Positions 44,001 through 58,297 of a DNA stretch of 64,000 bases are shown here, piece after piece (within the stretch, counting starts at the first letter, position 1; every line of letters begins with the position of its first letter). The notes under the pieces are model-generated. The model saw nothing but the letters and a program-made list of their open reading frames with translations. It was not told where the DNA came from and did no database searches. A program made the position numbers and the translations under genes. Source of the stretch: Apteryx mantelli (lineage: Eukaryota; Chordata; Aves; Apterygiformes; Apterygidae); NCBI RefSeq assembly GCF_036417845.1, contig NC_089979.1, positions 52,862,275 to 52,926,274 of the forward strand, written 5' to 3'.

Positions 44001-47000
44001 GGAGCACCACCAGTTCTAGTGCCACCTGCAGCTCTCCCTTCTTGAGGCTGGATGAGGCCTGCATTTATAGAAAGCTAAATTCTTAAAAAAAATCAGACTG
44101 TAAATAAAAAGTAAAACCAAACAGAACCTCTTGCTGCATTTTTTTTAAAAGGTGCAAGTGAACTGTTTTCTTCACCTCGATCAACCTTATCTACATGGCT
44201 TGCTCTTTTTAACAACCAGCAGAGTGTAAAGTCTCACAAGCAGTTTAAAGGAACACTGTGTAACCCCATATCCGCTGTCTCTCAAGAGGGTGGCATAATC
44301 ATCTAGCTCAAGAAAGTGCAAAGCAGATGGTGCACTGCAGATTTGCATGCTTGCACCACTTATTAGTTTATAGAATTAAGAAAGCAGATTTTAAGATCTA
44401 TAAAAATATTTTCCCTAGATGTGATAATGAAGTGGTTATTGCATCATCCTTAGTTATTCGTAAGGTACTTTTTAAAAACTGCTGCAAAAGGTTCTCTTCT
44501 GAGATGTCCTTTCATTTATTCAATATTCGCTGGCAATGGATATTCATTCATATATAAAGATCTAATTCTCCCTAGCACGGTTGATAATGTCTGCACATTG
44601 TATAAATTCATCCTATAGAATGGAGAAAGAAGTGAGAAAATGTAAATTAATACTTTTTGTGTTTAATTACTTAATATCTGCAGCCATGCAAATGATCTTT
44701 TAGTAAGATATTTCTTTTGACCATGATGTTTGGTCTTCACTTTTTAGAAGGGATTGGATTGTGAAAGTTACTTTAGGAATACTGCTGTTACTGACAGAAG
44801 AGCCCACATAGAATGATTTTGAGTTTTCAGCTATTTATTCTTGCCTCTATTTCCACTTTTCTGTACACGTTTCCTCCCATATAGAATTTGAAAGCAAATG
44901 AAAAAGGTAAAAAACCTCTATTTCTGTTTGACTATATTGATGCATTTTATCCCATTTGACTTAAGAAGAGACACCACAATTTGGTCTAGTATGGATGTGT
45001 GTATTCTTAAAATAGAAAAAAGTGATCCGTAAAAAAGACCAGATTGACAGATTAGGGAACTGAAGGCTTGTACTCATTCAGTCAACTGAACATGAGGTCT
45101 AACAGTGCAATCCTTCCTCTCTTTACCCCATTAAGATGCTCCAGTTCTTTAGTAGAGTAATCCCTATGGGTTAGGATTTGTACCAGGTCAGTGCCTGGCC
45201 TCTCTGAGGAGTGGCCCAACATGAGCATCGGTATCTTCTGGTTGAGAGGATATGGAAATCTGTCCTGAAGAAAATAATCTGAGGGGTTTCACTGGGAGGA
45301 GAACACAAATTTGGTGTCACTGAAGATCAGAGGTTATCTGAACCACTGAGGGCTGAGGACTTGTACCTGAGTATGTATCCCAAGACACCATTGCTGAGTC
45401 CTCTCAAGATCCTCCTCACCTAGCCCTCACCATGACACACCACATCAAGATGCTTAAGCTTCACATATGGAGGAAAACTAAATCCCTAAACACTGCAGAT
45501 TAAGATCACTGAAATTAAATTCAGTATACATATTTTAGAGGATTATTAGTCCTCTGGACTTTACTCTTGAGCAAATCTATTGACCTCAATAAAGAACCAG
45601 TGACATGAAAAAGAATTGACATTGGTATTTTTAATTTTGTAAGGTTTTCTTTGAGGCAAAAGAAAACACCTTTGAAAGACTAAAGCACCCCATCTGTATT
45701 TTAGTTGTTATACATATGAAATTATACTATAGATTTCATTTCAGTTAGGTCAGTAATGGCAGGAAACTATCAACACTTCTGTTCTCAAAATAATCAGTGA
45801 TAATTTACAGCCCAGGAGAATAGTCAATATCCAGGAACTGGCTTCATTTTGGGTGAATTAAAATCTTCGACCTGGCAAGGACTGCTGACTTCTCCTAAGC
45901 TAGACTGGAATTTCCTTTGGTACAAGGGATTGTCCATATTATTGCATTTGTTTAAGTAAGAGTAGTAAATCTAGACATATCAGTTCACTAGAAAAGACTT
46001 CACTCTTTTCCTACCTGTTTACTGAGGATGTGCCTGAATAATTTACCTGTGCAATATTTGTATGTTACCGATATTAAACAGCCCAAGATAAACAGTGATT
46101 TGGGCATCTTGCAACACATAAACAGCAGGTGATACTTTCCCTTAAAAGACTCTGGTGTCCAATCACTTATAACTTTGCCCAGGTAGACTGATATTTTGTA
46201 AACTGGACATCTGACTGAATGTTTAAAGAAACTGTCAGCTGAAGCAACTGGCATTTAGATTTTCTGAGAATGAGGGCAAGAAAAATATTATCCTGCCTTA
46301 AAAAAAAATCTTGAGACTGTAGAGAATTCTGAAAGGTTAAAAATATTCCCCAAATCTGGTGAAATGATAGCCCTCTGAAAAACTGATCAATTTGAACATG
46401 GCCTCCAGTGAGGGATGGGGATTGCTTAGACAGCTACACTGTGGAGAGATTAAAACATTAAGAAAGAGATTGAAAGAAGAGATTTTTGGAGGTTCTCATA
46501 GAATTCACTTCTATGGCACTTATTCTCCTTGCAACCAATGTAAGTTTTGCTAGTCATTTCATACATGGAAAAGCAAGCAAGAAAGCAAGCAAGAACAGAA
46601 GAATCAGCCCTTCTAGTATTTCTGGTTGGCTATATTTCCATGTTGGTTATTTGGGTATTTGTCAGTTAAATTGCTGACTTTGTAAATTTTATTAACCACA
46701 TCCAACCACATAAGGATTCCTTTATGCAAATGATCTAGCAAATGAAATCAAATAAATAGATACAAAAAGGTAAAATCAGGCCGTGAAATAAGCTACAAGG
46801 ATATTTAGACTATTTAGGCTTTCTTTGTCTTTGAATAATCTCAGGCTTGTCTCAAAATCTAATCTTTCAGCTAGGAGGAAGAAACTGGCATGCAAAGGTT
46901 AAGGAAAGAGTACTTTCTGACATAAGCTCAATTTATAGATGTGTAAAATCCAAAAAATAATGATGGGAATTTTATCTGATGACATTGGGTGACTTACCTG

Positions 47001-50000
47001 CATTTGTACTAATTTGGGCCAAAGGTTATTAGATTTAAAAATGTAGATTGTTTCCACTCTTTAGAAAAGCTTGGGTATATACTAACAAGCTTTCAAGTCT
47101 GGTTGTCTCTGTATCTGTCCCAACATGTACTTCATAGTAATCCTCATTGGGAAGGTTACAAGAAGGTGTTTCATGATAACGTTTCCTTGGAAATCCTGTA
47201 AACACACATGAACAGAGAATTCCAATTCGAGTAATTTTAATATCAGTGAACAGAATTTTCTAAATTCTTGAGGATTTAGTGTTCATTAATTTGCATCAGC
47301 AAGCTAGAGAAGAAGCTTAGCATTGAAAAGACTCATACGTATGAAGAGGTGTAAACTCAGCCTATCTGGACCTTTATATCTTTTCTCTGCCTGTTTTCTT
47401 TTGTTTCTACCTGTCACATGATTTGTAATGATATTGTATTTTATTATAGCAAATGTATCTTAGACTGACAGAGCAATTCCTTGCCAATCCAGGTTACTGA
47501 AATAGTATTTTAAAGGCCTCTAGGATTGGCTTAAAGCCTCTAATTTTAGCTGCAATTCAGTGCTCCATGGCTCCAGAGATCTTTTCTTTGTTTCATTTGT
47601 GCTGAAAAAATAACAGCCTCTCAGAAAAACACCTTACTGAGTTTGTCATGCACTTAGTCCCGTAGGTGGGCTCTTGCTGTGTCAGGGCCTCTGGTTTAAT
47701 AATAATCCTGCAATCCTGTTCTATAAATTTTCTGGCTTGATAGGGACTTTGCTGATTAATGTTGTCAGAATGGGATGTGCTGCAAAACACCTTCTGATGC
47801 ATTACATGAAAGGCTCAATCTAACAGCTGTATGAGATCAGTTTATTGTCATGTTCTTTTACCAGGAAAAGTCAAGACATTGGGCTAAATCAGTGGTGCAA
47901 TTTGTTTAATTTGAAGTTTGATTTTTCAAAAAAGACAAACCTCGCTGCTTTTTTTCTCTCTGAGGCATGCTAATAAGTTTCTTTTTTAAGTTTCTGGTTT
48001 CCTGGTGTTTTTTTGTTTTTTTTTCTAGATTTGCTTCTCCTGCTGTAGGTAAGTTATTTGAAGGCTATTTATTCATCAAGTAGATTCTTTCCTGCTTGGT
48101 CTGAATGAAAATATTTGTGGATTCTTCTGACTTTTCTAAAAGTATTTTGATCCTAGCATTTTTATGTATAACAAAGGTCTCACAATCATCAAGCCAGTAT
48201 ATTTGCCTTGATGGAACTTCTTAAGCTGTATTATGAAATATAGAAATGCTCTGGTGTCCAGGTAGAAAATATAGTGTCTGTTAGATATTATTATGCAAGA
48301 ATAAAATCTGCAAAACTCTGAAAACAACATTGCGCCCTTGCAGAAAATAGAGCTTTATCTGAAAATATTGCATTCAAAAGGTTTAGTCTTGAATCTGGAT
48401 AAAAGATGTGTCCATCATAATTTGTACTGACTTACTGGTTTATTAAGAAGTTATATATATAATTGCATATTTTGGAAAGAAGGTAATGGTACTTTTTTTT
48501 TCTTTTTGGAACTACTGCGTGGTTCTCATTATGTTATTTACAACTAATTAGAAGGGGTTCTTCATGCCCTACAATATTTATATGGGCAGGTATGATCCAG
48601 AATTTATTTGAATTGGCCTTTATGTATTTTATCCCTTCTCTCCTTCAGATTTTAAAATTTAATCATTACTTTCTGGCAATGCTGAATCTATAAATGTTTC
48701 CTCTCCTCTGAGTCTACCTACCATTCTGGGAAGCACTTACCATTTAAATACGTGCAAGAATAGAAAACAGAAGGAACATTAAAAAGGAAAAGTCGCATCT
48801 CCAGTTCTGGAGAGGCACATTTCCAAGCTTGTCTAGGATCAAAACTCTTCTACGTGGGACAGAAATCCATCTATTATCCAAGTTTACTACAGTAACCATA
48901 CGGTTGCAAAGTGGCAATCATTAATGACATAGAGGTCAAATTTCTCTCCAAGGTGAGTCAGTTTTAATGAGCGAAGCCTGCTTTCCCCACGCTCTGTCGG
49001 GACCCCACTTCAGCTCTGCCATTTAAGAGGTGGTTGTGGTTGCAGTCGGCCAAGCGCTGCAGTCAGCCTGGAGGCCCCACTGGAGGTTCGTCCCATGTTG
49101 TGGGGAATCTGGCACAGGCATATGCTTTTACCTTCCCTAAGCTTGCATAGGGTGAAGGTGCCGCCCTTTGCTGCAGTTCGTGTTTGTTGGAACAGAAAGT
49201 CAGCTTTCCTCAGAGCAATGTGTTTGCCTGTGTGAGGTAGTAAGCCCACACTTCTCTGTTTTCTCTGCGTCTTGAGGAGTAATTTACACTTTCCCCAATG
49301 CAGAGACAATCCCTCTCCAGCAGCTCATGGCTTCTCCCCAAATCTCTCCTTTTCATGTCAGAAAACCAGCTGCAGTACTCAAACAGGCTCCCTCTAACTA
49401 CAGAAATACTCAATTAGTCCATATAGCTTTGGAGTCTCCTTTGCTCCACCTAGACATTGGGATTGTCCAAGCTACCATTAACAACATGCAGCTTCTTAGC
49501 TCTGTTTCCCAACTCTGCTCCCCCAGCCTGAGATTCAGGGGTCGATGTTACCTCAGCTCAGGCTGAAGTGAAATTACTCTCCCTGGTTCCTTTGCTGAAA
49601 AGAGCCACTGTAAATCCTGGGTGGCCTGGCTGTGCTGGGAGGGAGGATATGGACTGGAAAACAAGGAAGTTGTCCCTGGCCTAGCCACAGCTTCGGACAC
49701 ACCAAAAAAGCCTTTTCCTGACCTTCTCAGCACTCACAGGTTATGTCAAATTCAGCAAGGAGCGCAGAGCAATGGGAGTGGATGTGCAGAGAGATGGTGG
49801 GTGATGGGGACCGCATGTCCACAGAACAAGCATGTCAAGGATTTTGCCTCTGACTGTCTCTAGCCTGGTCCTGTGGACTGATAGTCCCTTCAGTAGGTGT
49901 CCTCCTGGAGTGCATCTTTTGGGTTAGTTTTGCCTCCGAGGAGTCCAGTTTGTGTGCTCTGCCATAGCGTCACTGTGTGGTGAAATGGTGACGGACTCAC

Positions 50001-53000
50001 TTCAGAAGGGCATGCTGAGCTTGAGCTGAAATGCTGATGCAAATGCACCATAGGCTGTACATGAACAACTTCTCTAAGTTGCCATAATGGGCTTCTGGTT
50101 TTGCTGTGTATGTAGCTATGACTCAGTGATGCTTGTTTTGTGTGTCCTACTTTTACATTTCTAATACTCGTCCTCACAGGCAAGAAGGCTGTATTTATTT
50201 GCTTTTCAGTGATGATACAGCCTGAAAAGGCAAGCACATGCTATCTTAATTTTTTTTTCCTTTTATGAAGTCTGAAAGTAGTTAGTTGCTTGTTCTGTGT
50301 AAAAATAAAACAAAAAATGTTTTACAACTTAAAAAAACTTAGCAGAAAATATCATGAGAAGTGCTACATTGTACTGGCAAAATTCCCTTTACAAAAGCAT
50401 CCTCTTTCCAAATATTTAACATGATCCAGCCAGTTTAACTATTGCCACAGGTTTGTAATGAATTTTCTAGTAAAGGGCAGGTGGTACTTGGGGAAAAAGA
50501 TCAGGTTTATCTACTATTCTATGGATTCACTTTTTTTTTAAAGAGATCTGCTCTTTTTTTAAAGGGATCTGCATTGTCCCTCTGTAACATGAAACAACTT
50601 TTGTCTTTAGAGATTCCACTGTTCAGAACCATTTTCTGTATTTAAAAATCAAACAAAAGACCCAAGAAAAGCATGCTTTTTTTTTGTATCTTATGTCCTG
50701 CACATACCACCGGTAAGCTGCAAACCATCTACCACGTTTGGAAGTAAGGTCAGCAGCATTTCTGTCAACACCTTGGAGCTCTGTCATCCATCAGTAGATT
50801 TAGCAGTAAGGAGAGTTTGCAGGACTCAGATGCTTTTCCTCAGCCTGCTGTGCTGTGCGTCTGTCACATGGCCCGTTAATGGCAAGATGTTGACACTCTG
50901 TCATTTTTCACAAAGTTGTGAGTGAGCTATGAGCCAAATGCAGACAAAAAGGCAAATTAACTTGTGCAGCATGCAGCACTCTGCCCATGATCAGCCTTTC
51001 CTGCCTAAAGAGAAGCGAGACTGGAGCAGTACTTCCAAAAAGTACTCATTATTATTCAAATTTCTCAACACAGCAATTCTGAAGTATGGTTGCATAATAT
51101 TTGTGCAATGTTGTGTTAAGAGAAGTACTTGTCACAGACCTGATACCTCAGTTTGGAAAAATAATGGTATTGCATGTTTGATTAATGCTCTTCTCTGATA
51201 CTGATCAATGGCAGTGCAGTAGGAGAAGCGTGGGCTTCCTCAGTCTGCCAACAAGAAGGTCTTTCAGTCTTGCCAAGAAAACTGCTATTGTTTGCGCCTG
51301 GGCCCCAGTCTCGCAAGCTGTTCTGTGCAGGTGGACCTCAGCGCTTCACAGAGTCCTTGTGACTTTGTTGACTATAGCAAAATGGAGAATTCCATGGCAG
51401 GGACAATAAATCCATGTTCTTTTGGAAAAGGGGATTCAGATCTCTCTGATCAGTCCACTTGTATGCAAATGCAGTCATTGCTACAGCGGCTGGATCTGAT
51501 GTTCTTTTAAAAAAGGCATCTCTGCATGGCTACAATATGTGTTTTCTACACATTTACTTTCTAAGCTGAAATTCAAGGAATGATGTGATGGAAGTATGAA
51601 TTACATGGCAGATTCTGCCATCTCACAATATGTGTGTCCCACTTAATAGGCAAAGCTTAACTGGCAAAGATCAGAAGAGCGCAGTACTTTTTCTGACTTA
51701 TATAATACAGTCACTATTTCTGAGTAGGATAAATTGCCCATAATGCTGAAGTGCCTGAGGCATGGGTTGGGACCCCCGTGCACTACTAAGCACTATGTGG
51801 ACACATAAAGGCAAATTAAGCGCTGTGTTGACATTGGCTTTTGGTTTGTTATAATTAACGTGCCAAAGAAAGACTGAAACAGGGTTGGACTGTTGTCCAT
51901 CGTTTGGGATGCATGCTGGCAGCGAGCTTTGGTGGGAGCACCACCCTGGGATGAACTGGTGGTCTGGGCAAACGAATGACCTGGCAGGCTCGGGAGAGGT
52001 TTGAAGCCCCTGTGGGCTTGAGTCTGGGTATTCCCCTCCTCATGGGACTGCATTCAGGCTGGTGCGTGAAACACGGGGATAGCGGCCGAGTCCCTTCCTT
52101 TTCCTGGCATCTGCATTTTGGAAGATGGAAATCCTGCCCTGGCAGCAGGTGAGAGGCATGGTCATACTTCTCCTTGCACGGAGACTTGGGTTGCTGCTTC
52201 CCGACATGCATGGGGTTGGGGGACGTCTCCAGGGGCCTGCAACCCTGGACACCGAAGGGCGCTCTGAAACAAGGACATACTTCCAGGGCTTGGCAGAAAC
52301 CATTTGGACAGCATATTTCACGTGTTGCACCAAAATCCATTATCAAACTCAGTTATTCAAAGGATGTGTATGTTAAAGCTACATAAAACATCCAGGAGAA
52401 GAACTACATTAAAAACCTATAAACTTTCTTCAGATGGTTCATGAGCACTTTCTTTCATTCTAGTATGCTTTGTATACTTATACCTTTGTCTTCATTTCAA
52501 CTAAAATAGTGAATACATCATTGTTCTGAATGGGTGCTGTAAACAGTGAATGGAAAGAGACAGTCAGCTTAGCTCCAGAAATATGCATTTTTTACAGCTA
52601 AGATTTAAGGAAACACAAGAAAAGAAATGTTCCTGGAATGAAAGAAAATAACAAGTGGAAAATCATGCCTTCAAACACATATATTTCTCTGCCTTGTTTG
52701 CCAACCAAGTATTACAGGCAAAAATGGAAAACTGTAATCACTGTGGACATACTATAAAAAACAGTGAAAGCAACTTGTTTTTATTTCCTCAAGCCGTAAC
52801 TGGAAAAATATGAATTAAAGCATGACTTAGACCCCATTTACAGAGCTCTAAAATGAATTCTCTCCAGATTTTTTATGTTTTTGATATATTTCCCATTTGT
52901 ATTAATCACATTCAATTATTTAGAACTAAGTCTTTAAGTTCTGTTAATATAAACATACCAGTTCCAGTGCTGTAAATTAAATTTTTATTTTAATTCTATA

Positions 53001-55422
53001 TATGCTTTCTCTCTTTCTTTAATGCCAAAGATTTCTCTCGTGCCTAATGGCTATAATGAAAGCTTTTACTGCTAAATTAAAATAAAATGAGTTAATGGGT
53101 ACCCTGTGCCTTGTTCTAGTTAAAATGTGCATCAATTTGCAGTGACCACTGCTTTGGGATTGTTGCAAATGTTTTATCATAGGCAAAGTGTAGTGAGCGG
53201 TGTGAAATTTAGCTTTTAAACTGCCTAATCTGCTCTTCTGTAAACATATTCATAGTTTATTTCAGTTGCTAATAACTTCACCAGACTTTGACAAGCCATT
53301 TTGAAATTTTCCATGGCAGATGACTGCTTCAGATCGATTTCCTAAAATGTTATTGCAAACAGTTCAGGTATTCAGAGAATAAGATTAAAAATGTATAATT
53401 TTAAATGTTTTTTAATTTGCTCCTTTATGAAGTGAAACAGAAGTAAATTTTTTCAGAAGAATAAGCCTAAGGTCAAGTGACTTTTACAACTCCTGTGAAA
53501 ATCCACCTAGATATGGATGAAATTAAATCCTCAAATAAAAGAGGGCAGATTTAAGTTTAAATATGTTATTTAAAATTAAAGATAATGCTGATTTCCAGAC
53601 TCTTGGTTCTTTTAAAATTCCTGATTCTCCTTATCGTAACATTTTGTGTGAAACTGATATGTGTATAAACGGGATTTCATATTGTAAGTGCAAGCAATCA
53701 TAGGAATGAATTCACACTGTTGTCTTGGTATCAATTCCAATAGAAATGGGTCTGAGACCCTTCATTTTCAACCAGTTTTAAAAGGACAGTGCAGAATATT
53801 GCCCCTCACATTCCACTGGCACTACTTGCAAGTAAAATCTTGCACTTCTAGGTGTTCTTTTTATATGAAGTACACATGGATGCAGAGAAGCCTCTTATCA
53901 TGTAAAAATAGCTGTCCTCAAATCATGTCTGTATTTGTAAAGGTTTGGAAATTTGGTGAGGAAAGGTTGATGAATTCCCAGAGTTTTGGGTATTCCGTGG
54001 TAACCTCATCTTCCATCAAAAGAGATGGAAACTACCTTTCAACTTTGCACTGAGTTCAGCATGGCTCCTGATGCAGTTCTGCAACTCCAAACCACAGTGT
54101 CAGTCTCATGTAGTCAGCACCCACAAACTGGCCTAGTGTCTCCTGAGCAAGTACTTGAGAAGCAAATGAAGCAGTCGCAGGAGAAAGCAATAAAAGATCA
54201 AGGCTCTGGACCTGGGCTTATCATTATTCTGCTCTGGTCTCTACTTGGATTGGACACATTTGCCAAAAGCTGAAGCTTATATTTATAGAGAAATTATTTG
54301 CAAATGTACAAATGAGCTCAAATAAAGATTTGCCCCCATTCATTCATATTCAGGTGCTTATCCGCAGACATTAGAATGGGAAAAATACTGAGCTGATTGT
54401 TTATGCTTGAATTTATGGAAATATATGAGCACATAGGTACATTTTTAATCTGTGGTCATTTTTTCCCATAAAAAGGGAGTTGGCAGGTATGCTATAAACT
54501 CTCTAATGAGCCTCTGCTCAAATGCAGTAAAATGATCTTGTTCACTTGGGCCTTAAGAAAATATTTGTATTAGCTAACAAATGATTCTCTGCTAGCAAAC
54601 ACATCTAGCTGAATTATTTATTTAAATCTGGGAAATTAGGCATATTTCTTTGAGTAAATTATATATGAACTATTGTATTCATTAGTCCCCCAATTATGTG
54701 GCTGTCTGACACATTATTTAATACTGTATTTGATAATTGTCCATCAGTGGCTAAATACATTATTTACAATATGGTTTTTTTGCATTATTTAGCCAAGACT
54801 ATTAGCAAATACATTGTTTGCTGAGGTCACAGGAAAATTCACACTGAATGATGTTTGACTGATTATGTCACAAGATCAAGATTGCTTTATACAGCAATAT
54901 TGCAGAAACAATACAGTGTCCAAGCTTGGCCTACATTTATTTGGAATGTAGTTTCCCTCCTTAATTCATTCAAGATAATCTGTCATTAATGTTATGCCTC
55001 TATATTTCCACATGAAAGCAGAAGAATATGGTACTGCTTGAGGAAAATGAACAAATCAATGTTGTTGCCAAGATGTGCTACACGTTTCCTTTTCTGTGTT
55101 GCAAGACACATATCTTTCTTTGGCTTTTTTTTGCACTGGAAGGAAATCAACTGCTAATTAAAACCCACCTGAGAAGACTTTACCATCAAACAAATTAAAT
55201 CTACCAAATACCTTGGAATGGCCTTTTGACTTATCATGGAGATTAGATCTTGACTTCTCTTGCAAAGGGAAAATTCAGAGAAGGGAAGTGTTAGAAGATT
55301 TCAGAGAGTGTTAGAAGAATATCACACTTTTTTAAATTTTGAAGAGTTTTATAAAGTATAAAAATTTTTTTTTTTGTTATACACAGGAGGCAAAGGTGAG
55401 ATGCGACTTCTTGCCTGAGTAC
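44001..55422. other. Gene-desert DNA, no gene seen
   Basis: AT-rich, with frames up to 163 codons (51855-52346 minus) in a locally GC-richer patch, none recognisable. Small features are a (GCAA)n-like run near 46573-46596, the 21-bp duplication at 50533-50574 and a T tract just before the CR1 at 55360-55374. Confidence 0.45.
50533..50574. repeat. 21-bp tandem duplication
   Basis: Two copies of a T-run followed by AAAGAGATCTGC / AAAGGGATCTGC with period 21, differing by one clear substitution plus the right edge. Probably slippage. Confidence 0.75.
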
Positions 55423-56779
55423 CTGTCAGCCTCACCTCCATCCCCAGAAAGGTGATGGAGCAGCTCATCCTGGAGGCCATCTCCAAGCATGTGGAGGAAA
55501 AGAAGGTGATCAGGAGTAGTCAGCATGGCTTCACCAAGGGGAAATCATGCTTGACCAATCTGATAGCCTTCTCTGATGGAATGACCGGCTGGGTAGATGA
55601 GGGGAGAGCAGTGGATGTTGTCTACCTTGACTTCAGCGAGGCTTTTGACACTGTCTCCCCTAACATCCTCATAGGGAAGCTCAGGAAGTGTGGGTTAGAT
55701 GAGTGGACAGTGAGGTGGACTGAGAACTGGCTGAATGGCAGAGCTCAGAGGGTTGTGATCAGTGGCACAGAGTCTAGTTGGAGGCCTGTAGCTAGCGGTG
55801 TCCCCCAGGGGTCAGTCCTGGGTCCAGTCTTGTTCAACTTCTTCATCAATGACCTGGATGAAGGGACAGAGTGCACCCTCAGCAAGTTTGCTGACGATAC
55901 CAAACTGGGAGGAGTGGCTGATACGCCAGAGGGCTGTGCTGCCATTCAGAGAGACCTGGACAGGCTGGAGAGGTGGGCGGAGAGGAACCTCATGAAGTTC
56001 AACAGAGGGAAGTGCAGGGTCCTGCACCTGGGGAGGAATAACCCCATGCACCAGGACAGGTTGGGGGTTGACCTGCTGGAAAGCAGCTCTGCTGAGAAGG
56101 ACCTGGGAGTGCTGGTGGACACCAAGTTAAGCATGAGGCAGCAATGTGCCCTTGTGGCCAAGAAGGCCAATGGTATCCTGGGGTGCATCAGGAAGAGTGT
56201 TGCCAGCAGGTCGAGGGAGGTGATCCTCCCCCTCTACTCAGCCCTGGTCAGGCCACATCTGGAGTACTGCGTCCAGTTCTGGGCTCCCCAGTACAAGAGG
56301 GATGTGGCACTACTGGAGCAAGTCCAGCGAAGGGCTACAAAGATGATTAGGGGACTGGAGCATCTCTCTTATGAGGAAAGGCTGAGAGAGCTGGGCCTGT
56401 TTAGCCTGGAGAAGAGAAGGCTGAGAGGAGATCTTATCAATGTGTACAAGCATCTGAAGGGAGGGTGTCGAGAGGATGGGACCAGACTCTTTTCAGTGGT
56501 GCTGAGCAACAAGACACGAGGCAACGGGCACAAACTGAAACACAGACAGTTCCATCTGAACATGAGGAAAAACTTCTTCACTGTGAGGGTGACAGAGCAC
56601 TGGCACAGGTTGCCCCAAGAGGTTGTGGAGTCTCCTTCTCTGGAGATATTCAAAACCCGCCTGGACGCAATCCTGTGCAATGTGCTCTAGGTGACCCTGC
56701 TTGAGCAGGGGGGTTGGACTAGATGATCTCCAGAGGTCCCTTCCAACCTCAGCGATTCTGTGATTCTGTGATTCTGTTG
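55423..56779 (+). mobile_element. CR1 LINE copy 1 (5'-truncated, young)
   Basis: Homology starts near the phrase cctgtcagcctcacctcc typical of the CR1 reverse-transcriptase region and ends in the CR1 3' signature: gggttggactagatgatctcc, agaggtcccttccaacctc, then (gattctgt)n. There is no poly-A tail and no obvious target-site duplication, both normal for CR1. 5' truncation is the usual CR1 state. It is 99.7% identical to copy 2 over the last 1177 bases (3 differences counted by eye). Confidence 0.92.
55452..56690 (+). CDS. CR1 ORF2 C-terminal part: reverse transcriptase, intact frame
   Basis: 412 residues, uninterrupted to the natural ORF2 stop. Motif A is YLDFSEAFD (Asp60), motif [12 protein letters not shown] (115-125), motif C FADD (146-149), so the catalytic aspartates are all present. 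The thumb/C-terminal region with RPHLEYC and the conserved [19 protein letters not shown] segment follows. The N-terminal endonuclease and start of ORF2 are missing through 5' truncation, so it cannot move by itself. The ATG used is simply the first in frame, not a native start. Chicken-type CR1 is the family. Expression would need an outside promoter. Confidence 0.9.
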   Translation: MMEQLILEAISKHVEEKKVIRSSQHGFTKGKSCLTNLIAFSDGMTGWVDEGRAVDVVYLDFSEAFDTVSPNILIGKLRKCGLDEWTVRWTENWLNGRAQRVVISGTESSWRPVASGVPQGSVLGPVLFNFFINDLDEGTECTLSKFADDTKLGGVADTPEGCAAIQRDLDRLERWAERNLMKFNRGKCRVLHLGRNNPMHQDRLGVDLLESSSAEKDLGVLVDTKLSMRQQCALVAKKANGILGCIRKSVASRSREVILPLYSALVRPHLEYCVQFWAPQYKRDVALLEQVQRRATKMIRGLEHLSYEERLRELGLFSLEKRRLRGDLINVYKHLKGGCREDGTRLFSVVLSNKTRGNGHKLKHRQFHLNMRKNFFTVRVTEHWHRLPQEVVESPSLEIFKTRLDAILCNVL

Positions 56780-58059
56780 GCAGACTGCTCCACTTCCCCA
56801 AATTAGGAATTCCCTCTTTGGTGCCTTGCACTCAGGACAGCCTTTTATCAGGTTTATGTGACTTCCCCTCTTCCCCATACTGCCAGCTTGACTCTGTCAG
56901 GGCTCATGTGGCAGTGAGGCCCAGGATCTGCTTTGGATCCAGCCTGCACCATGGGGTAGAGACATAGGACATCTCTTCCAGGACATAACTCACTGTCTTT
57001 TATACAGTGACCAGGGAGTCAATTCTTTCCTGCAGGCATGTGTACTTTAGGCAGACTGGCCCTGCGTATGTGGGCATGTATTATAAGTGGCGTAGTGAAA
57101 TCACTGGATCTGTCCTCAGGAAAGGAAATCACCTACTGAGAAGTGTCAGAGAAAATTTTACCTACACATTCAGAAGTTGTTCAAGCATGTTGCTGTTCAG
57201 CAAATGCCGCACTACTCAGTGTATCCTTAATTTTGACAGACTTGTCAGGTAGGCTTCTCAGAGGAAACAGTCAATTAAAAAGGATCACATTGACAAGAAG
57301 AAGGGCTAAGCTGTCATTTCTGCTATATGGCGGGACAACAGAGTCGGAGAACAAAATGCTCCTGCAGGATCGCCCCATGCAGCTGCTGCTTAGCTAAGCA
57401 CTCTGCCCGAGAAGTGCGCAAACCCACAGTAATCCCCTGGTCCTGGCCAAGTGGAGCAGTGGAGACCCAGGAAGGATGGCTGCCTCTCCTGGAGAGACAG
57501 AGAGGACTGAGGAAACCAGGAGTGGCCGCTCACAGTGTGGTCAGGAACCAGCAAAGTCAAGGGGAAAGGAAGGAAGTATCTATAAAAAATGGGAGAAGAT
57601 TCTAAGATAGGTACTGATCAAGTCAATTAGCCTGTATTTTTGGAGTGCTATGTTTGGTGAAATAGCCATAAATTACTTGCTGCAAGTGTAACAATTCCTG
57701 AGAAAATTCCAGTCCAGGGACTGTCTTCTGCAGCCTGCATCTATCTATCTCCTGCATAGTGGGAGAGTCAGGAGAGTTGAGTATTTTACACTTGCATATA
57801 AAACCTTTAATTGCAAGGCAAAGCTCTGGATAAATCCCCATCGCCTCCCATCTGTACAGTAGAGGTCACAGTGCTTTCCTGCCTCACTGTAGTGCAGGAG
57901 AATCCCATATCCTAACAGGTGCTAAAGCACACTAAAAATTGCTCAAGGTTACTTTTAAATGGCTTTTATTCTATTCCAAGTAGCACTGTGTAATTTACTG
58001 TTATGTTCTACACAACAAGTCACTGAGTTGTGCAATAATTACTATAAAAAAAGCAAAAA
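56780..58059. other. Spacer between CR1 copies, no gene seen
   Basis: About 1.3 kb of unique-looking sequence. Three overlapping small + strand frames (57007-57605) have no recognisable features. Not assigned to any repeat. Confidence 0.5.
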
Positions 58060-58297
58060 TCATAGACTCTCAGAATCACTGAATGGTTGAGGATGAGAGA
58101 CGCCTCTGGAGATCGTCTAGCCCAATGCCTCTGCTCAAAACAGGGTCAGCTAAGGCAGCTTGCCCAGAGTTGTGCCCAGTCAGGCTTTGAATATCTCCAA
58201 GAATGGAGACTCCACAAACTCTCTGGGCACCCTGTTCCAGTGTTTGACCACCCTCACAGCAAAAAAGCTTTTTCTTTCGTTTAAAAGGAATTTCTTG
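58060..58297 (-). mobile_element. Older CR1, antisense, 3' part (host of nested copy)
   Basis: Read on the minus strand this ends ..gattctgagagtctatgatt and upstream carries the CR1 3'UTR phrase ctagacgatctccagaggcg and the ORF2 tail (related to [11 protein letters not shown]), with many substitutions. It is the 3' portion of the same older element that resumes at about 59538. The join inside the conserved ORF2 tail is filled by the nested copy. Confidence 0.88.

Noticed and set aside
56493-56831. Minus-strand and alternate-frame ORFs over both CR1 copies
   Set aside because: Shadows of the ORF2 coding frame. They recur identically in both copies because the DNA is nearly identical.
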